The position numbers and the translations under genes are program-made. Of a stretch of DNA of 64,000 bases, positions 18,606 to 27,571 are shown piece after piece. How positions within the stretch are numbered: position 1 is the stretch's first letter; each line of letters opens with the position of its first letter. The stretch is from positions 4,490,001 through 4,554,000 of the forward strand of contig NZ_CP095848.1 of the NCBI RefSeq assembly GCF_023101345.1. Reading direction: 5' to 3'. Source of the stretch: Hymenobacter sublimis (GTDB lineage: Bacteria; Bacteroidota; Bacteroidia; Cytophagales; Hymenobacteraceae). The notes beneath the pieces are model-generated. The model was not told the origin of the DNA. It did no database searches and worked only from the letters and a program-made list of their open reading frames with translations.

Positions 18606-20033
18606 CTAAAAGCGGAAGTAGATAAAGGGGTTAAACGAGCTGCCCACGATGTAGCCCATGCTCAGCAGCAGCAACAAAGCAGTTACCGCCGTGATGCCCG
18701 CGGCCGCCCGCACGGAGAAATGAGACGCCGCCAGCGTACGTATTTCCCAGCGCTCAATGCGGGGCAAGGCGGCCATAAAGGAGAAGACGGCCGCCAGGAC
18801 TAGCGTAAACCAGAACTCGCGGGTGTAGTAGGGCAGAGCTGCGGTAATATTGACTCCCAGGCCCAGCATGCGGCTGACGTAGGCCAGCGCACCAGCCAGG
18901 GTCTCGGCCCGAAACAGCACCCAGCCTACTACCGTGATAACAAAAGTGGGTAGGATGCTCAGGGCGCCGAGCTTGCGGTAAAGCCGTAGTAAAAAAAGCC
19001 GATCTAGAACCAGAAACAGGCCGTGGTACGCCCCCCAGGCAATGAAGTTCCAGGCCGCCCCGTGCCAGAAGCCCGACAAAATAAACACCGTCCAGAGGTT
19101 CACGTAGAGCCGGGCCGGCTTCACGCGGTTGCCGCCCAGCGGAATGTAGAGGTAGTCGCGCATCCAGCGACCCAGCGTGATGTGCCAGCGCTGCCAAAAC
19201 TCGGTGATGCTGCGCGAGATGTACGGATTATTGAAGTTTTCCGGGAACTGAAAGCCCATCAGTCGCCCCAGCCCGATGGCCATATCGGAGTAGCCCGAAA
19301 AGTCGAAGTAAATCTGGAACGTGTACGCTACGGCCCCGAGCCAGGCCTGAGCTACCGGCAGCTCAGCGGGCGACAGGCTAAAAATAGCATCCGCCTGTTC
19401 GCCCAGTACGTTGGCTATCAGTACCTTCTTGGCTAGGCCAATCATGAAGCGGAACAGGCCAGCCAACTTTTGATCAACGGTATCAAAGGCGGTGCGGTCC
19501 GTCAGCTGATCGGCTATTTCGTGAAAACGGACAATGGGCCCAGCTATCATTTTGGGAAACAGCATGATGTAGAGCATGAAGTCCCAGAAGCTCCGCAGCG
19601 GCTTATTCACGCCACGGTACACGTCGATGGTGTACGTGAGCTTTTCGAAGGTAAAAAACGAAATGCCAATAGGTAGTACCACCTTTTCCCAGGTGAGTGG
19701 GGAACTGCCCGCTGCTTCGCCCAGGGCACTCACGTTTTCGAGAAAGAAGTTAGCGTACTTAAAGTAAAAGAGCATGGCCACGTTCAGGACAATGCTCAGA
19801 ATCAAGTAAATGCGCTTCTGCCAGTTCTGGGCCTTGTCCATGAACCGGATCAACACGAAGTTGATAACCACGGAAGCCAGAAATAAGGCGAGGAAGTTAA
19901 GCCCGCCCCAGGCATAGAATAATAAGCTGGCTACCAGTGCCACCACGTTCTTAAACCGGGCTGGAGCCAGGAAATAGAGTAGCAGAAAACCCGGTAGAAA
20001 ATAGAATAGAAACAGCGTACTGCTAAAAACCAT
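18606..20033 (-). CDS. MBOAT-family O-acyltransferase, AlgI-like
   Basis: Integral membrane protein of 475 residues with about 10-12 hydrophobic segments. It carries the MBOAT hallmarks: FDFSGYSDMAIG around the reentrant region and the catalytic His324 in WHGAAWNF. AlgI relatives carry acetyl groups from acetyl-CoA across the inner membrane to an SGNH partner, here the AlgX-like protein encoded next. The ATG at 20033 (MVFSSTLFLFY) matches the usual AlgI N-terminus better than the TTG three codons earlier. Confidence 0.94.
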   Translation of the reverse strand: MVFSSTLFLFYFLPGFLLLYFLAPARFKNVVALVASLLFYAWGGLNFLALFLASVVINFVLIRFMDKAQNWQKRIYLILSIVLNVAMLFYFKYANFFLENVSALGEAAGSSPLTWEKVVLPIGISFFTFEKLTYTIDVYRGVNKPLRSFWDFMLYIMLFPKMIAGPIVRFHEIADQLTDRTAFDTVDQKLAGLFRFMIGLAKKVLIANVLGEQADAIFSLSPAELPVAQAWLGAVAYTFQIYFDFSGYSDMAIGLGRLMGFQFPENFNNPYISRSITEFWQRWHITLGRWMRDYLYIPLGGNRVKPARLYVNLWTVFILSGFWHGAAWNFIAWGAYHGLFLVLDRLFLLRLYRKLGALSILPTFVITVVGWVLFRAETLAGALAYVSRMLGLGVNITAALPYYTREFWFTLVLAAVFSFMAALPRIERWEIRTLAASHFSVRAAAGITAVTALLLLLSMGYIVGSSFNPFIYFRF

Positions 20034-20171
20034 GCGCGGCAACGTAAGAATTCAGCACAAGGTAGCAAGCCCGCCAGTATTCTGGAAAGCGCCCGCGAGT
20101 TAGGTTTACAAGCTCCTCGCTGGCGAAGCGCCAGTGCACAAGGGCTTTGGAAGGTAGCGGGGTTAGCAGTA

Positions 20172-20423
20172 TTAGCAGTAGTTGCGCAGCTCTTTATCGT
20201 CGACTGCTACTAGGGCGTCCAGGCGCAGCTCAAAGCCATCGGCCAGCCGCAGGTATTCCACTTTGTCGCGGATAAATAAATCCTGGATGGTGCCGTGGTA
20301 GGTGCTAGGAGGCGTGTCGGGCTGGGTGCGGTAGGTGAGGCTGCAGACTTGGCCGGTGGTTGCCCGGGCTTCCAGTTCATCGTAGAAGGAGCAGCTGATG
20401 GGGCGGTACGTGGAGTTGGACAT
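20172..20423 (-). CDS. Rof-like Rho-binding antiterminator
   Basis: The product is 83 residues. It follows the pattern of E. coli Rof: YRPISCSFYDELE at the N-terminus, then VEYLRLADGFELRLD, ending in a short Val/Asp segment. Rof binds the Rho hexamer and blocks RNA loading, reducing Rho-dependent termination. It lies upstream of the MBOAT gene with a 138-base gap, and downstream of a second, more divergent Rof-like gene on the same strand. Family recognition is from memory of Rof and ROF (PF07073) motifs. Confidence 0.8.
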   Translation of the reverse strand: MSNSTYRPISCSFYDELEARATTGQVCSLTYRTQPDTPPSTYHGTIQDLFIRDKVEYLRLADGFELRLDALVAVDDKELRNYC

Positions 20424-20482
20424 TGGAGGGTGGAAAAAGTGCGTTTCTCACCTACGAAAAACCACCGCCCATAGATGGGGCG

Positions 20483-20725
20483 CTAAGCGGCTAGTCGGTG
20501 CCCATTTACGGATATCAACCAGTCAAGACGCAGCTCGCACCCGTTGGCCAAGCACAGGTAATCAACCTGACCACGCCGCAGTACCCCCAGCAACACTCCC
20601 CGCACGCAAAACTCGGCGGAAGTGCCCGGGGTGCGGTACACCAGCAGGCACCGCCGGCCTTCCCCAATCAGCGCTTGCAGCTCAAGGGGCAGACCGCGGT
20701 GAAATAGATGTTGGGTCGTAGGCAT
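20483..20725 (-). CDS. second, divergent Rof-like protein
   Basis: The product is 80 residues. The C-terminal half matches the preceding Rof-like protein (VDYLCLANGCELRLDWL against VEYLRLADGFELRLDAL), and the LVYRT stretch aligns with its LTYRT. The N-terminal PIxCxxYDxLE motif, used by Rof in contacting Rho, is missing and replaced by PLELQALIGEG. The two genes are 59 bases apart on the minus strand. Likely a tandem duplicate that has changed its binding surface; other small Sm-like folds are possible. Confidence 0.65.
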   Translation of the reverse strand: MPTTQHLFHRGLPLELQALIGEGRRCLLVYRTPGTSAEFCVRGVLLGVLRRGQVDYLCLANGCELRLDWLISVNGHRLAA

Positions 20726-20824
20726 AGCGACCTGAACGGATTGAACTATAAAAAGATGCGGCCAGGTAGTAAGAGTATGTTAAGAAAAAACTACTGTCTG
20801 GATTACTCACAATTTATAACAAAG

Positions 20825-20855
20825 CCCCCAGCTTACTCTAGTAGGAAGCTGGGGG
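20825..20855 (-). terminator. terminator of the 20882-21340 gene
   Basis: Perfect 10-bp GC-rich stem (20825-20834 with 20846-20855), 27 bases after the stop, followed on the minus strand by TTTGTTATAAATT. Confidence 0.75.
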
Positions 20856-20881
20856 TAGTATGTAGCTGGGGTTGAGATGTC

Positions 20882-21340
20882 TTAGTGTTTGCCTTTGCCG
20901 TGGCTCTTGCCATTGCCGCCGGGACCACCATAGCCCAGCTTTTTGGCCTGGCCGGGCGGCAAGCCCTTGCCGCTTTCCAGACGTTTCACCTGGCCTGGGG
21001 GCAGGCTGGCTGGGTACTGCTGCCGGTGCCGGCCAATCTGGGTCCAGGGCTGAGCGCCTACGTAGTCGATAACCACGGGGTGGAAGGAGCTAGGCGAATA
21101 GCCGCTGACGGTAGCTACCCGAGCCCAGCGGCCGTCCCGCTGCACAAGGTAGCGCTGGTCGCGCAGGTCGTAGTAGCCGCCTACTTCCGGAATGTAGTAG
21201 TACTGGGTGCCTGCTGGAGCGGCCGGCCCCCAGGAAGGCGGGTTCACGTTGATGGTAACCTGAGCCTGGGCCGAATGGGTGAGCCCGGACAATGAAAGAG
21301 CCAACAGGCCCGATAAAGCGACTTTAGGGAGCAGTTTCAT
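20882..21340 (-). CDS. secreted protein of unknown function
   Basis: The product is 152 residues. A signal peptide ends near AQAQ (residue 27). The body has YYYIPEVGGYYDLRDQRYLV, followed by FHPVVIDYVGAQPW, and the C-terminus has two PPGQ-type motifs (LPPGQVKRL, LPPGQAKKL) and a Gly/Lys/His-rich tail. The first two blocks are shared with the product of the next gene upstream (21543-22274), so the two are paralogues. Probably periplasmic or cell-surface; no enzymatic motif is seen. Confidence 0.85.
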   Translation of the reverse strand: MKLLPKVALSGLLALSLSGLTHSAQAQVTINVNPPSWGPAAPAGTQYYYIPEVGGYYDLRDQRYLVQRDGRWARVATVSGYSPSSFHPVVIDYVGAQPWTQIGRHRQQYPASLPPGQVKRLESGKGLPPGQAKKLGYGGPGGNGKSHGKGKH

Positions 21341-21485
21341 GGCTGAATAGGTAGGTGAAATGATGGGAACAAGAAACTAGTGGCAAGAACGGGGCCAAAC
21401 GAAACAAGGCGTAGGAGCCCGCCTGCATAGTGTCGAGCTTACGGCAGGAGGTAGGCTTGTGTTAAAGCAGTAAGCTCCTAAACCG

Positions 21486-21520
21486 AAAAAGGCCTTCTGC
21501 TAGTAGCAGAAGGCCTTTTT
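21486..21520 (-). terminator. terminator of the 21543-22274 gene
   Basis: Perfect 15-bp stem (21486-21500 with 21506-21520) with AAAAA/TTTTT ends and a five-base loop, 22 bases after the stop. Confidence 0.88.
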
Positions 21521-21542
21521 GAGAGCGGTAACCTAAGAACTC

Positions 21543-22274
21543 TTACATGCCGCGGCCACGTCCCCGGCCTCCGGTGTAACCACCTGGGCTTGGTTGGCTA
21601 CCTTGCTGAACGCCTGGGTTGCTGGGGCTACTGATGCTACCCTGGCCGTTACGGTCGTAAGCACCGCGGTTGTCGTTGCGGCCGTAGTAGCCGCCCGGGT
21701 TCTGGTTGGAGCGGTTATCGTCGCGGCGACCATCGTAACGGCCGTCATAGCCGCCACCGTAATTGCCGCGGTAGTCTCGGCTGTCCCGGTAATTACCGCG
21801 GGCGTAGCCGCCTTGGTTGTAAGGGCGGTTATCGTAGTAGCCGCCCGGACCGTAGTTTGGGCGCGGCGCTACCACGTAGCCGTGGCCGGGCCAGTTCGAG
21901 CCGTAGTAGCGGCCGGGCTGCACGCCCCACCGGTCGCAGTAGGCGCGGTGGTCGCGCAGATAGCCCCAGGGCTGCCGGCCCACGTACTGCACCACCACCG
22001 GGTGGAAGAAGCGCGGATCATAGCCGGCGTAGGCGCGCGGTAGCACCGGCGAGCTAACCCACGCCCCATACACCGGGTCGAAGAACAGGTACGACTGCGT
22101 GTACAAGTCGTAGTAGCCATCAATTTCCGGGAGGTAGTAGTACTGCACGTTCGGTCCTACGGCGGGGCCCCAGGCCGGAACCTGCACATTGATCTGCACC
22201 TGCGCCTGCGCGCGGCTGCTGTAGAGTAGCAGTCCGAGGGCCAGCACCAAGCCTGATTTAAACAACGTTTTCAT
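21543..22274 (-). CDS. secreted protein with Gly/Tyr/Arg-rich low-complexity tail
   Basis: The product is 243 residues from the ATG at 22274 (MKTLFKSGLV). A signal peptide ends near AQAQ (residue 25). Residues about 30-110 repeat the module of the neighbouring paralogue (QYYYLPEIDGYYDLYTQSYL and FHPVVVQYVGRQPW). From about 130 on it is rich in Gly, Tyr, Arg, Asn and Asp (many GGYYD, NYRD, GRYDGR units) and ends GGRGRGRGM, like intrinsically disordered RGG/YGG tails. Such tails in a secreted protein could bind polysaccharide or form a matrix; that is inference. The open frame before 22274 has no signal peptide and is not used. Confidence 0.85.
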   Translation of the reverse strand: MKTLFKSGLVLALGLLLYSSRAQAQVQINVQVPAWGPAVGPNVQYYYLPEIDGYYDLYTQSYLFFDPVYGAWVSSPVLPRAYAGYDPRFFHPVVVQYVGRQPWGYLRDHRAYCDRWGVQPGRYYGSNWPGHGYVVAPRPNYGPGGYYDNRPYNQGGYARGNYRDSRDYRGNYGGGYDGRYDGRRDDNRSNQNPGGYYGRNDNRGAYDRNGQGSISSPSNPGVQQGSQPSPGGYTGGRGRGRGM

Positions 22275-22503
22275 ATAGAAGGAAAGCAAAAGGGAGAGGC
22301 TGGACGTAAGGCAAAAGCCGCACCATAATTTGCGAGTTAGACGGAAATGCGCCCCTAGGTTTAAAAGAAGTTTAAGGCTGGTCGGGACATTTCCCCGGCA
22401 GTGCGTGTTGTAGCCCATCTGCCCGTTGTTCAGCCCTTACCTCACTCCGCTATTATGCTTGGCAAATAAGCTATTCGGGGTAGCCGTTGGGGCCTGATTT
22501 GCG

Positions 22504-22511
22504 TACCTTTG
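22504..22511 (+). promoter_or_regulatory. uvrA promoter -7 box (TACCTTTG)
   Basis: Exact TAnnTTTG match 24 bases before the ATG; no good -33 match at normal spacing. Confidence 0.5.
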
Positions 22512-22535
22512 CAGACTTATTCGCTTCGCTGCTGC

Positions 22536-25500
22536 ATGGCTAAAAAAACAACTGCCGCTTCCGTTTCTTCTCCTGCTGATAAATCTGCCGCCCCAACTGC
22601 CAAAGCCACTCGACCGGCCAAAGCGACGAAGCAGGCCGCAGCGGCTCCGGCTATTATCCCAGCCAAACCAAAGAAGATCCCACGCTCCACTGCTGCTGCC
22701 GTGGCCGATAACGCTAATCAGCATACTACCGCTGCCGTGCAGGCCGTACCTCGCTTGGGAGAAGTAGCGGAGGCCGTGGCAGAAAGCCGGGTAACCGGCC
22801 AGCTTACCGGCCCCGCCGACCTGGAAGCGCCTTACATTGAGGTGTATGGGGCCCGGGAGCACAACCTCAAGAATGTATCCATTCAGATTCCGCGCGGGCG
22901 GCTGGTGGTGTTTACCGGCATTTCAGGCTCGGGCAAGTCGTCGCTTGCTTTCGATACGATTTATGCCGAGGGTCAGCGCCGCTACATGGAGACGTTTTCG
23001 GCCTACGCCCGCTCGTTTATGGGCGGCCTGGAGCGGCCCGACGTGGACAAGATTGAGGGCCTGTCGCCGGTTATCAGCATCGAGCAGAAAACCACCTCGC
23101 GCAACCCCCGCTCCACCGTGGGCACCATCACCGAGATTTACGACTTTCTGCGCCTGCTCTACGCCCGCACCGCCGAGGCGTTCAGCTACGCCACGGGCCA
23201 GAAGATGATCCGGCAGTCGGACGACCAGATTATCAATTATATCCTAAAAGAGTACGACGGCCGCAAGCTTATTGTGTTGGCGCCGGTAGTAAAGGGCCGC
23301 AAAGGTCACTACCGGGAGCTGTTTCAGCAGATTGCCAAGCTGGGCTTTACTAAAGTGCGTGTCGATGGGGAGCTGCTTGACATCACGCCCAAGATGCAGG
23401 TGGACCGTTACAAAATCCACGACATCGAAATCGTAATTGACCGGCTGGTGGTGAAGGAGGAAGACCGGTTCCGCCTCTCCGGTTCGGTGCAGAATGCCTT
23501 GACCCAGGGCAAGGGCACCATGCTCGTGCTCGACCCCGACAAGAAGAAGGACAACACCCAGTTCTTCTCCCGCTTCCTCATGGACCCGGCCACCGGCATT
23601 GCCTACGACGACCCGGCGCCCAACACTTTCTCCTTCAACTCACCCTACGGTGCTTGCCCTACCTGCAACGGCCTGGGCGAGGTGCAGGAAATAACCGAGG
23701 ACTCGGTGATGCCGGATAAGAAGCTGAGCATCAGTCGGGGCGGTATTGCGCCTCTGGGTGAGTACCGCGACATCTGGATTTTTCAGCAGCTCAGTCTCAT
23801 TGTCAAGAAGAACAAGGCCAGCCTGAGCACGCCCATCGAGAAGCTGCCCGCGGAGCTGGTGGAGCGCCTGCTTCACGGCGTGCCCGAGGATGAGGACGCC
23901 GACCCGAAAAAAGCGAATTACACGGAGCCCTTCGAGGGCATTATTCCCTTCCTGCGCCGGCAGATGGAGTCCGATTCGGAAAACATCCGGGAGTGGATTC
24001 AGCAGTACACCCAGGCCCAGGAGTGCCCGGAGTGCCACGGCTACCGTCTCAAAAAGGAAAGCCTGCACTTCAAACTCGATAACAAGCACATCGGCGAGCT
24101 GTCGGTGATGGACCTGAACGAGCTGGCTGGTTGGTTTGAAGGTGTGGAAACCCGCCTGTCGGAGCGTCAGAACCTAATTGCCCGGGAGCTGCTCAAGGAA
24201 ATTCGCAAGCGCATCGGCTTCCTGCTGGAAGTGGGGCTGGACTACCTGAACCTGCACCGCTCCGTGCGTACGCTTTCGGGCGGTGAGTCGCAACGCATCC
24301 GCCTAGCCACCCAGATTGGTACCCAGCTAGTAGGTGTGCTCTATATCATGGATGAGCCCAGTATTGGCCTGCACCAGCGCGACAATGAACGGCTAATCAA
24401 GGCCTTGCAGCACCTGCGCGACCTAGGTAACTCCGTGATTGTGGTAGAGCACGACAAGGACATGATTATGCACGCCGACCACGTGCTGGATATCGGCCCC
24501 GGCGCGGGCATCCACGGCGGGCAAATTGTGGCCGAAGGCACGCCCACGGAAATTTTCAACTCTGGCTCCCTTACCTCGCAATACCTCAGCGGGCAGAAGC
24601 ACATTGAGCTGCGCAAGAAGAAGCGCGCCGGTGAAGGCAATGAGCTAGTGCTGAAAGGCGCCAAGGGCCACAACCTCAAAAATGTAACCGCTAAGTTTCC
24701 GCTGGGCAAGCTCATTGCCGTGACGGGCGTATCGGGCTCGGGCAAGTCGTCGCTCATCCACGACACGTTGTACCCCATTTTGAACCAACACTTCTTTAAC
24801 GCCAAGCGTGAGCCCTTACCCTACGGCACCATCGAAGGATTGGAGTTCATTGATAAAGTAATTGAGGTTGACCAGTCGCCGATTGGGCGCACGCCGCGTT
24901 CCAATCCGGCTACCTACACGGGCGTGTTTACTGAAATTCGCCAGCTGTTTTCGTCGTTGCCGGAGGCAAAAATCCGCGGGTACGGGCCGGGGCGCTTCTC
25001 CTTCAACGTGAAGGGCGGGCGCTGCGAAACCTGCGAGGGCGCTGGCATGCGCACCATCGAAATGAACTTCCTGCCCGATGTGCACGTGCCCTGCGAAACT
25101 TGCAAAGGCCGCCGCTACAACCGCGAGACGCTGGAAGTGCGCTTCAAAGGCAAATCCATCACCGATGTGCTGGACATGACGGTAGAAAAGGCCGTGGAGT
25201 TCTTCGAGTTTCAGCCCCGCATCTTGCGTAAGATACAGACCCTGAACGAGGTAGGGCTGGGCTACCTCACTCTAGGGCAGCAAGCCACTACGCTTTCGGG
25301 CGGTGAGGCTCAGCGCGTGAAGCTGGCTACGGAGCTCAGCAAAAAGGACACCGGCAAGACCTTCTACATCCTCGACGAGCCTACTACTGGCTTGCACTTC
25401 GAGGACATCAACCACCTGGCCGTAGTCCTGCACAAACTAGCCGACAAGGGCAACACCGTCCTCATCATCGAGCACAACCTCGACCTGATTAAAGTAGCCG

Positions 25501-25676
25501 ACCACCTGATTGATATTGGGCCGGAAGGTGGGGCCGGTGGCGGTACCATTGTGGCCCAGGGCACGCCCGAGCAGGTAGCCAAATCGGGGAAGGGACACAC
25601 CAGCCGTTTCCTAGCCGAGGAGCTGCGCACTAGCAAGTACGCTGAAGAAACGCCGGGTAGTAAGGATGCCGCCTGA
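22536..25676 (+). CDS. uvrA: excinuclease ABC subunit A with N-terminal extension
   Basis: Damage-recognition ATPase of nucleotide excision repair. The product is 1046 residues, against about 940 for the family. The extra part is an Ala/Lys/Thr/Pro-rich stretch of about 100 residues before the conserved start IEVYGAREHNLKNV. Two ABC modules follow: Walker A lysines K134 (GISGSGKSS) and K737 (GVSGSGKSS), signatures LSGGESQRI and LSGGEAQRV, and zinc-binding pairs CPTC/CPEC and CETC/CETC. The ATG at 22536 (MAKKTT) lies just after a -7 box, so the extension is most likely translated. Monocistronic, ending at a bidirectional terminator. Confidence 0.97.
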   Translation: MAKKTTAASVSSPADKSAAPTAKATRPAKATKQAAAAPAIIPAKPKKIPRSTAAAVADNANQHTTAAVQAVPRLGEVAEAVAESRVTGQLTGPADLEAPYIEVYGAREHNLKNVSIQIPRGRLVVFTGISGSGKSSLAFDTIYAEGQRRYMETFSAYARSFMGGLERPDVDKIEGLSPVISIEQKTTSRNPRSTVGTITEIYDFLRLLYARTAEAFSYATGQKMIRQSDDQIINYILKEYDGRKLIVLAPVVKGRKGHYRELFQQIAKLGFTKVRVDGELLDITPKMQVDRYKIHDIEIVIDRLVVKEEDRFRLSGSVQNALTQGKGTMLVLDPDKKKDNTQFFSRFLMDPATGIAYDDPAPNTFSFNSPYGACPTCNGLGEVQEITEDSVMPDKKLSISRGGIAPLGEYRDIWIFQQLSLIVKKNKASLSTPIEKLPAELVERLLHGVPEDEDADPKKANYTEPFEGIIPFLRRQMESDSENIREWIQQYTQAQECPECHGYRLKKESLHFKLDNKHIGELSVMDLNELAGWFEGVETRLSERQNLIARELLKEIRKRIGFLLEVGLDYLNLHRSVRTLSGGESQRIRLATQIGTQLVGVLYIMDEPSIGLHQRDNERLIKALQHLRDLGNSVIVVEHDKDMIMHADHVLDIGPGAGIHGGQIVAEGTPTEIFNSGSLTSQYLSGQKHIELRKKKRAGEGNELVLKGAKGHNLKNVTAKFPLGKLIAVTGVSGSGKSSLIHDTLYPILNQHFFNAKREPLPYGTIEGLEFIDKVIEVDQSPIGRTPRSNPATYTGVFTEIRQLFSSLPEAKIRGYGPGRFSFNVKGGRCETCEGAGMRTIEMNFLPDVHVPCETCKGRRYNRETLEVRFKGKSITDVLDMTVEKAVEFFEFQPRILRKIQTLNEVGLGYLTLGQQATTLSGGEAQRVKLATELSKKDTGKTFYILDEPTTGLHFEDINHLAVVLHKLADKGNTVLIIEHNLDLIKVADHLIDIGPEGGAGGGTIVAQGTPEQVAKSGKGHTSRFLAEELRTSKYAEETPGSKDAA

Positions 25677-25780
25677 TACCAGTTTGTGGCGGGCTGGCAA
25701 AAGCTCCCTACTTCAGCGCAACCGTAAGTAGTCTGCCAGAATTTCCTACGCCTCTTATTATGAAGCTTCTGTAACCAAAC

Positions 25781-25822
25781 AACACAAAAGGCCGCCCCGA
25801 AACCGGAGCGGCCTTTTGTGTT
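25781..25822. terminator. bidirectional terminator between uvrA and the DUF4142 gene
   Basis: Perfect 15-bp stem (25781-25795 with 25808-25822) including AAAA and TTTT, 12-base loop, between convergent genes. Confidence 0.85.
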
Positions 25823-25837
25823 GCTGGAACAAATGGT

Positions 25838-26491
25838 TTACATGTTGCCAGCAGCCGATCCGGCGTGCTGCTTGAACATAGCCAAGTGAGCCTGTACCAC
25901 GGGGGTAGTTTTGGTGATGAAGCCTTGCAGGTCAGCGTCCTGAGTCATTTGCTTGTGGGCCATCATGGTATTAACCGTTTTCTGGTGGTCCAGCAGCATT
26001 TGAGCCATGTACTTGGTTTCGAATTCCTTACCCGACAGGTTTTTCATTTGCGCGGCAATGGCTTTGTGCTCGGCGTCCATGTCGGTAGGTAGAGTCACGC
26101 CTTTTTTCTGCGCAATCGGCTTCAGGTCAGCCGTCGACTTGGTGTGGTCGGTAATCATCTGGTTGGCGTGGTCTTTCGCCATGCCCGTCACGCCTTTTTC
26201 CAGCGCCATTTTGCTGAGTTGAATTTCGTTCTGGTCGCTGTGCGCGGCCGACATCATAAACTCAGGGTCGGTGGAGTGAGGAGCCGTGGGGCCATCCGTA
26301 GCCATAGCGGCCGACGTGTCGGAGGAAGGCATGGTAGAAGCCGAGGCCATTTCTGTATCGGCGGTGTTAGCGCCCGTTGCCTCAGTACCGGTAGCGCCGC
26401 CATCGGCTGCCGCATTTTCGGTTGAGGAATTACCACAGGAGCCCAGGCTCAAGAGGCCCAGACAGGAGACGGAAAACAGAATACGTTTCAT
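25838..26491 (-). CDS. DUF4142 lipoprotein
   Basis: The product is 217 residues from the ATG at 26491 (MKRILFSVSC). A lipobox (SLGSC) places the lipidated Cys near residue 19. A Ser/Thr/Ala-rich linker (about 20-75) leads to a helical DUF4142 domain (about 78-210) with the typical DHANQMITDH and MAQMLLDHQKTVN helices, a ferritin-like four-helix bundle rich in His, Asp and Met. Function is not established; the family is common in envelope stress contexts. It is the last of three tandem lipoprotein genes on the minus strand. Confidence 0.9.
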   Translation of the reverse strand: MKRILFSVSCLGLLSLGSCGNSSTENAAADGGATGTEATGANTADTEMASASTMPSSDTSAAMATDGPTAPHSTDPEFMMSAAHSDQNEIQLSKMALEKGVTGMAKDHANQMITDHTKSTADLKPIAQKKGVTLPTDMDAEHKAIAAQMKNLSGKEFETKYMAQMLLDHQKTVNTMMAHKQMTQDADLQGFITKTTPVVQAHLAMFKQHAGSAAGNM

Positions 26492-26558
26492 AGGAGAAGG
26501 GTTGTGAGAATGGAACAGATAAGTAGCCGAAGCTACAATTGGGCTAGCCAGCCCTCGG

Positions 26559-26798
26559 CTAGCGAGTAGTACCGGCGGAGTCAGCAGCCATTGCCGAATC
26601 GGCATCGGCAGTTACAGTTGGGCCGGCATTGTTATCAATAACCACCGCGTCGGCTTTTACGCCGCCTTCGTCAGCAGCTTTATCCATGTCGCTTACGGCC
26701 TCGCCGGCAGTGCCATCGGTGCGCGTTTCTGCGTTGTTGCAGCTGGCCAAGAGCAGCGCGGCGCCTAAGGTCAGGAAGGGAAGGAATCGGGTTTTCAT
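26559..26798 (-). CDS. small lipoprotein
   Basis: The product is 79 residues with a clear lipobox (LLASC, Cys near residue 20) and an acidic Ala/Asp/Thr-rich mature part with no predicted fold. It sits between two DUF4142 lipoprotein genes (36 and 67 bases from them), suggesting one operon. Function unknown; it may be a spacer-type surface lipoprotein. Confidence 0.75.
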   Translation of the reverse strand: MKTRFLPFLTLGAALLLASCNNAETRTDGTAGEAVSDMDKAADEGGVKADAVVIDNNAGPTVTADADSAMAADSAGTTR

Positions 26799-26834
26799 TG
26801 GTGGTAGGAAAGAATGGAAAGAATAGGAACGGGG

Positions 26835-27413
26835 CTATGGCTTGAGCTTGTCTTGCAGTGTTTCTCCCGCGGTGTGTTGGTCTTTCAGGATGGGAAGCTG
26901 CCGAGCGGCCAAGGCCCGGATGTCGCCATCGTAGGCCTCTTCGCCCATATCATCATACGCCTCAGCATCTTCGTTGCTGATGCTGCCAAGCAAGTCCACG
27001 AACTTCTGGTCGAAGGCTGCACCGTTTAGGGCAGTTAGCTCGCCTACCTGCTTGCCCTGTTCCTCGCCCAGGCCAGTGGGCAGCACTAGCTCTTTCTGTT
27101 GGGCCAAGGCTTGCAGTTCCCGCAGCAGCGGGGCCGTGGTGGCCGCCAAATTTTGAGCTACGAAGCGGGTATCGGGCGAAGCGGCTTTGCGCTGGGCAAT
27201 CTGGCTGATTTCCAGTAGCTGCATCTTCCGGCTGGCCGCATCCACCAGAAACTCCGCGTCGCGCAGTTGGCGCTTGGTAACGGCCTCTTCGTCAATGCGC
27301 TTTTCATTTTGAAACTTGGCGCTGAAGATGGGGTCTTTGTTGCTTTCACCCGATGAGCAGGCTGCTGTCAGGAGCAGAAGCAACGGCGCAAAGAACCGGG
27401 TAGGAAACAACAT
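26835..27413 (-). CDS. DUF4142 lipoprotein, second copy
   Basis: The product is 192 residues, lipobox TAACS (Cys near residue 19). The body is helical and matches DUF4142 weakly (DAEFLVDAASRKMQLLEISQIA, SPDTRFVAQNL, FVDLLGSISNEDAEAYDD), but it is more acidic and lacks most of the His residues of its neighbour. First gene of the three-lipoprotein set, and divergent from another lipoprotein gene (27572). Confidence 0.82.
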   Translation of the reverse strand: MLFPTRFFAPLLLLLTAACSSGESNKDPIFSAKFQNEKRIDEEAVTKRQLRDAEFLVDAASRKMQLLEISQIAQRKAASPDTRFVAQNLAATTAPLLRELQALAQQKELVLPTGLGEEQGKQVGELTALNGAAFDQKFVDLLGSISNEDAEAYDDMGEEAYDGDIRALAARQLPILKDQHTAGETLQDKLKP

Positions 27414-27571
27414 AGGATCAGTTAATTGGAAGGGGGTGCTGGGCTATACGCGCAGCAGTGGTTCAGGTTTGGATTACCATTTCGGAAAAAAGTTCCCCGT
27501 CTGATTAAACTATCTTTTATTGTGGAGCTCTAACCGCCGAAAACTTCTACCCACCACTACTTCATCTTCCC

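Noticed and set aside
21594..22043. Plus-strand Ala/Val-rich open frame
   Set aside because: Antisense to the Gly/Tyr/Arg-rich repeat region of the secreted protein gene.
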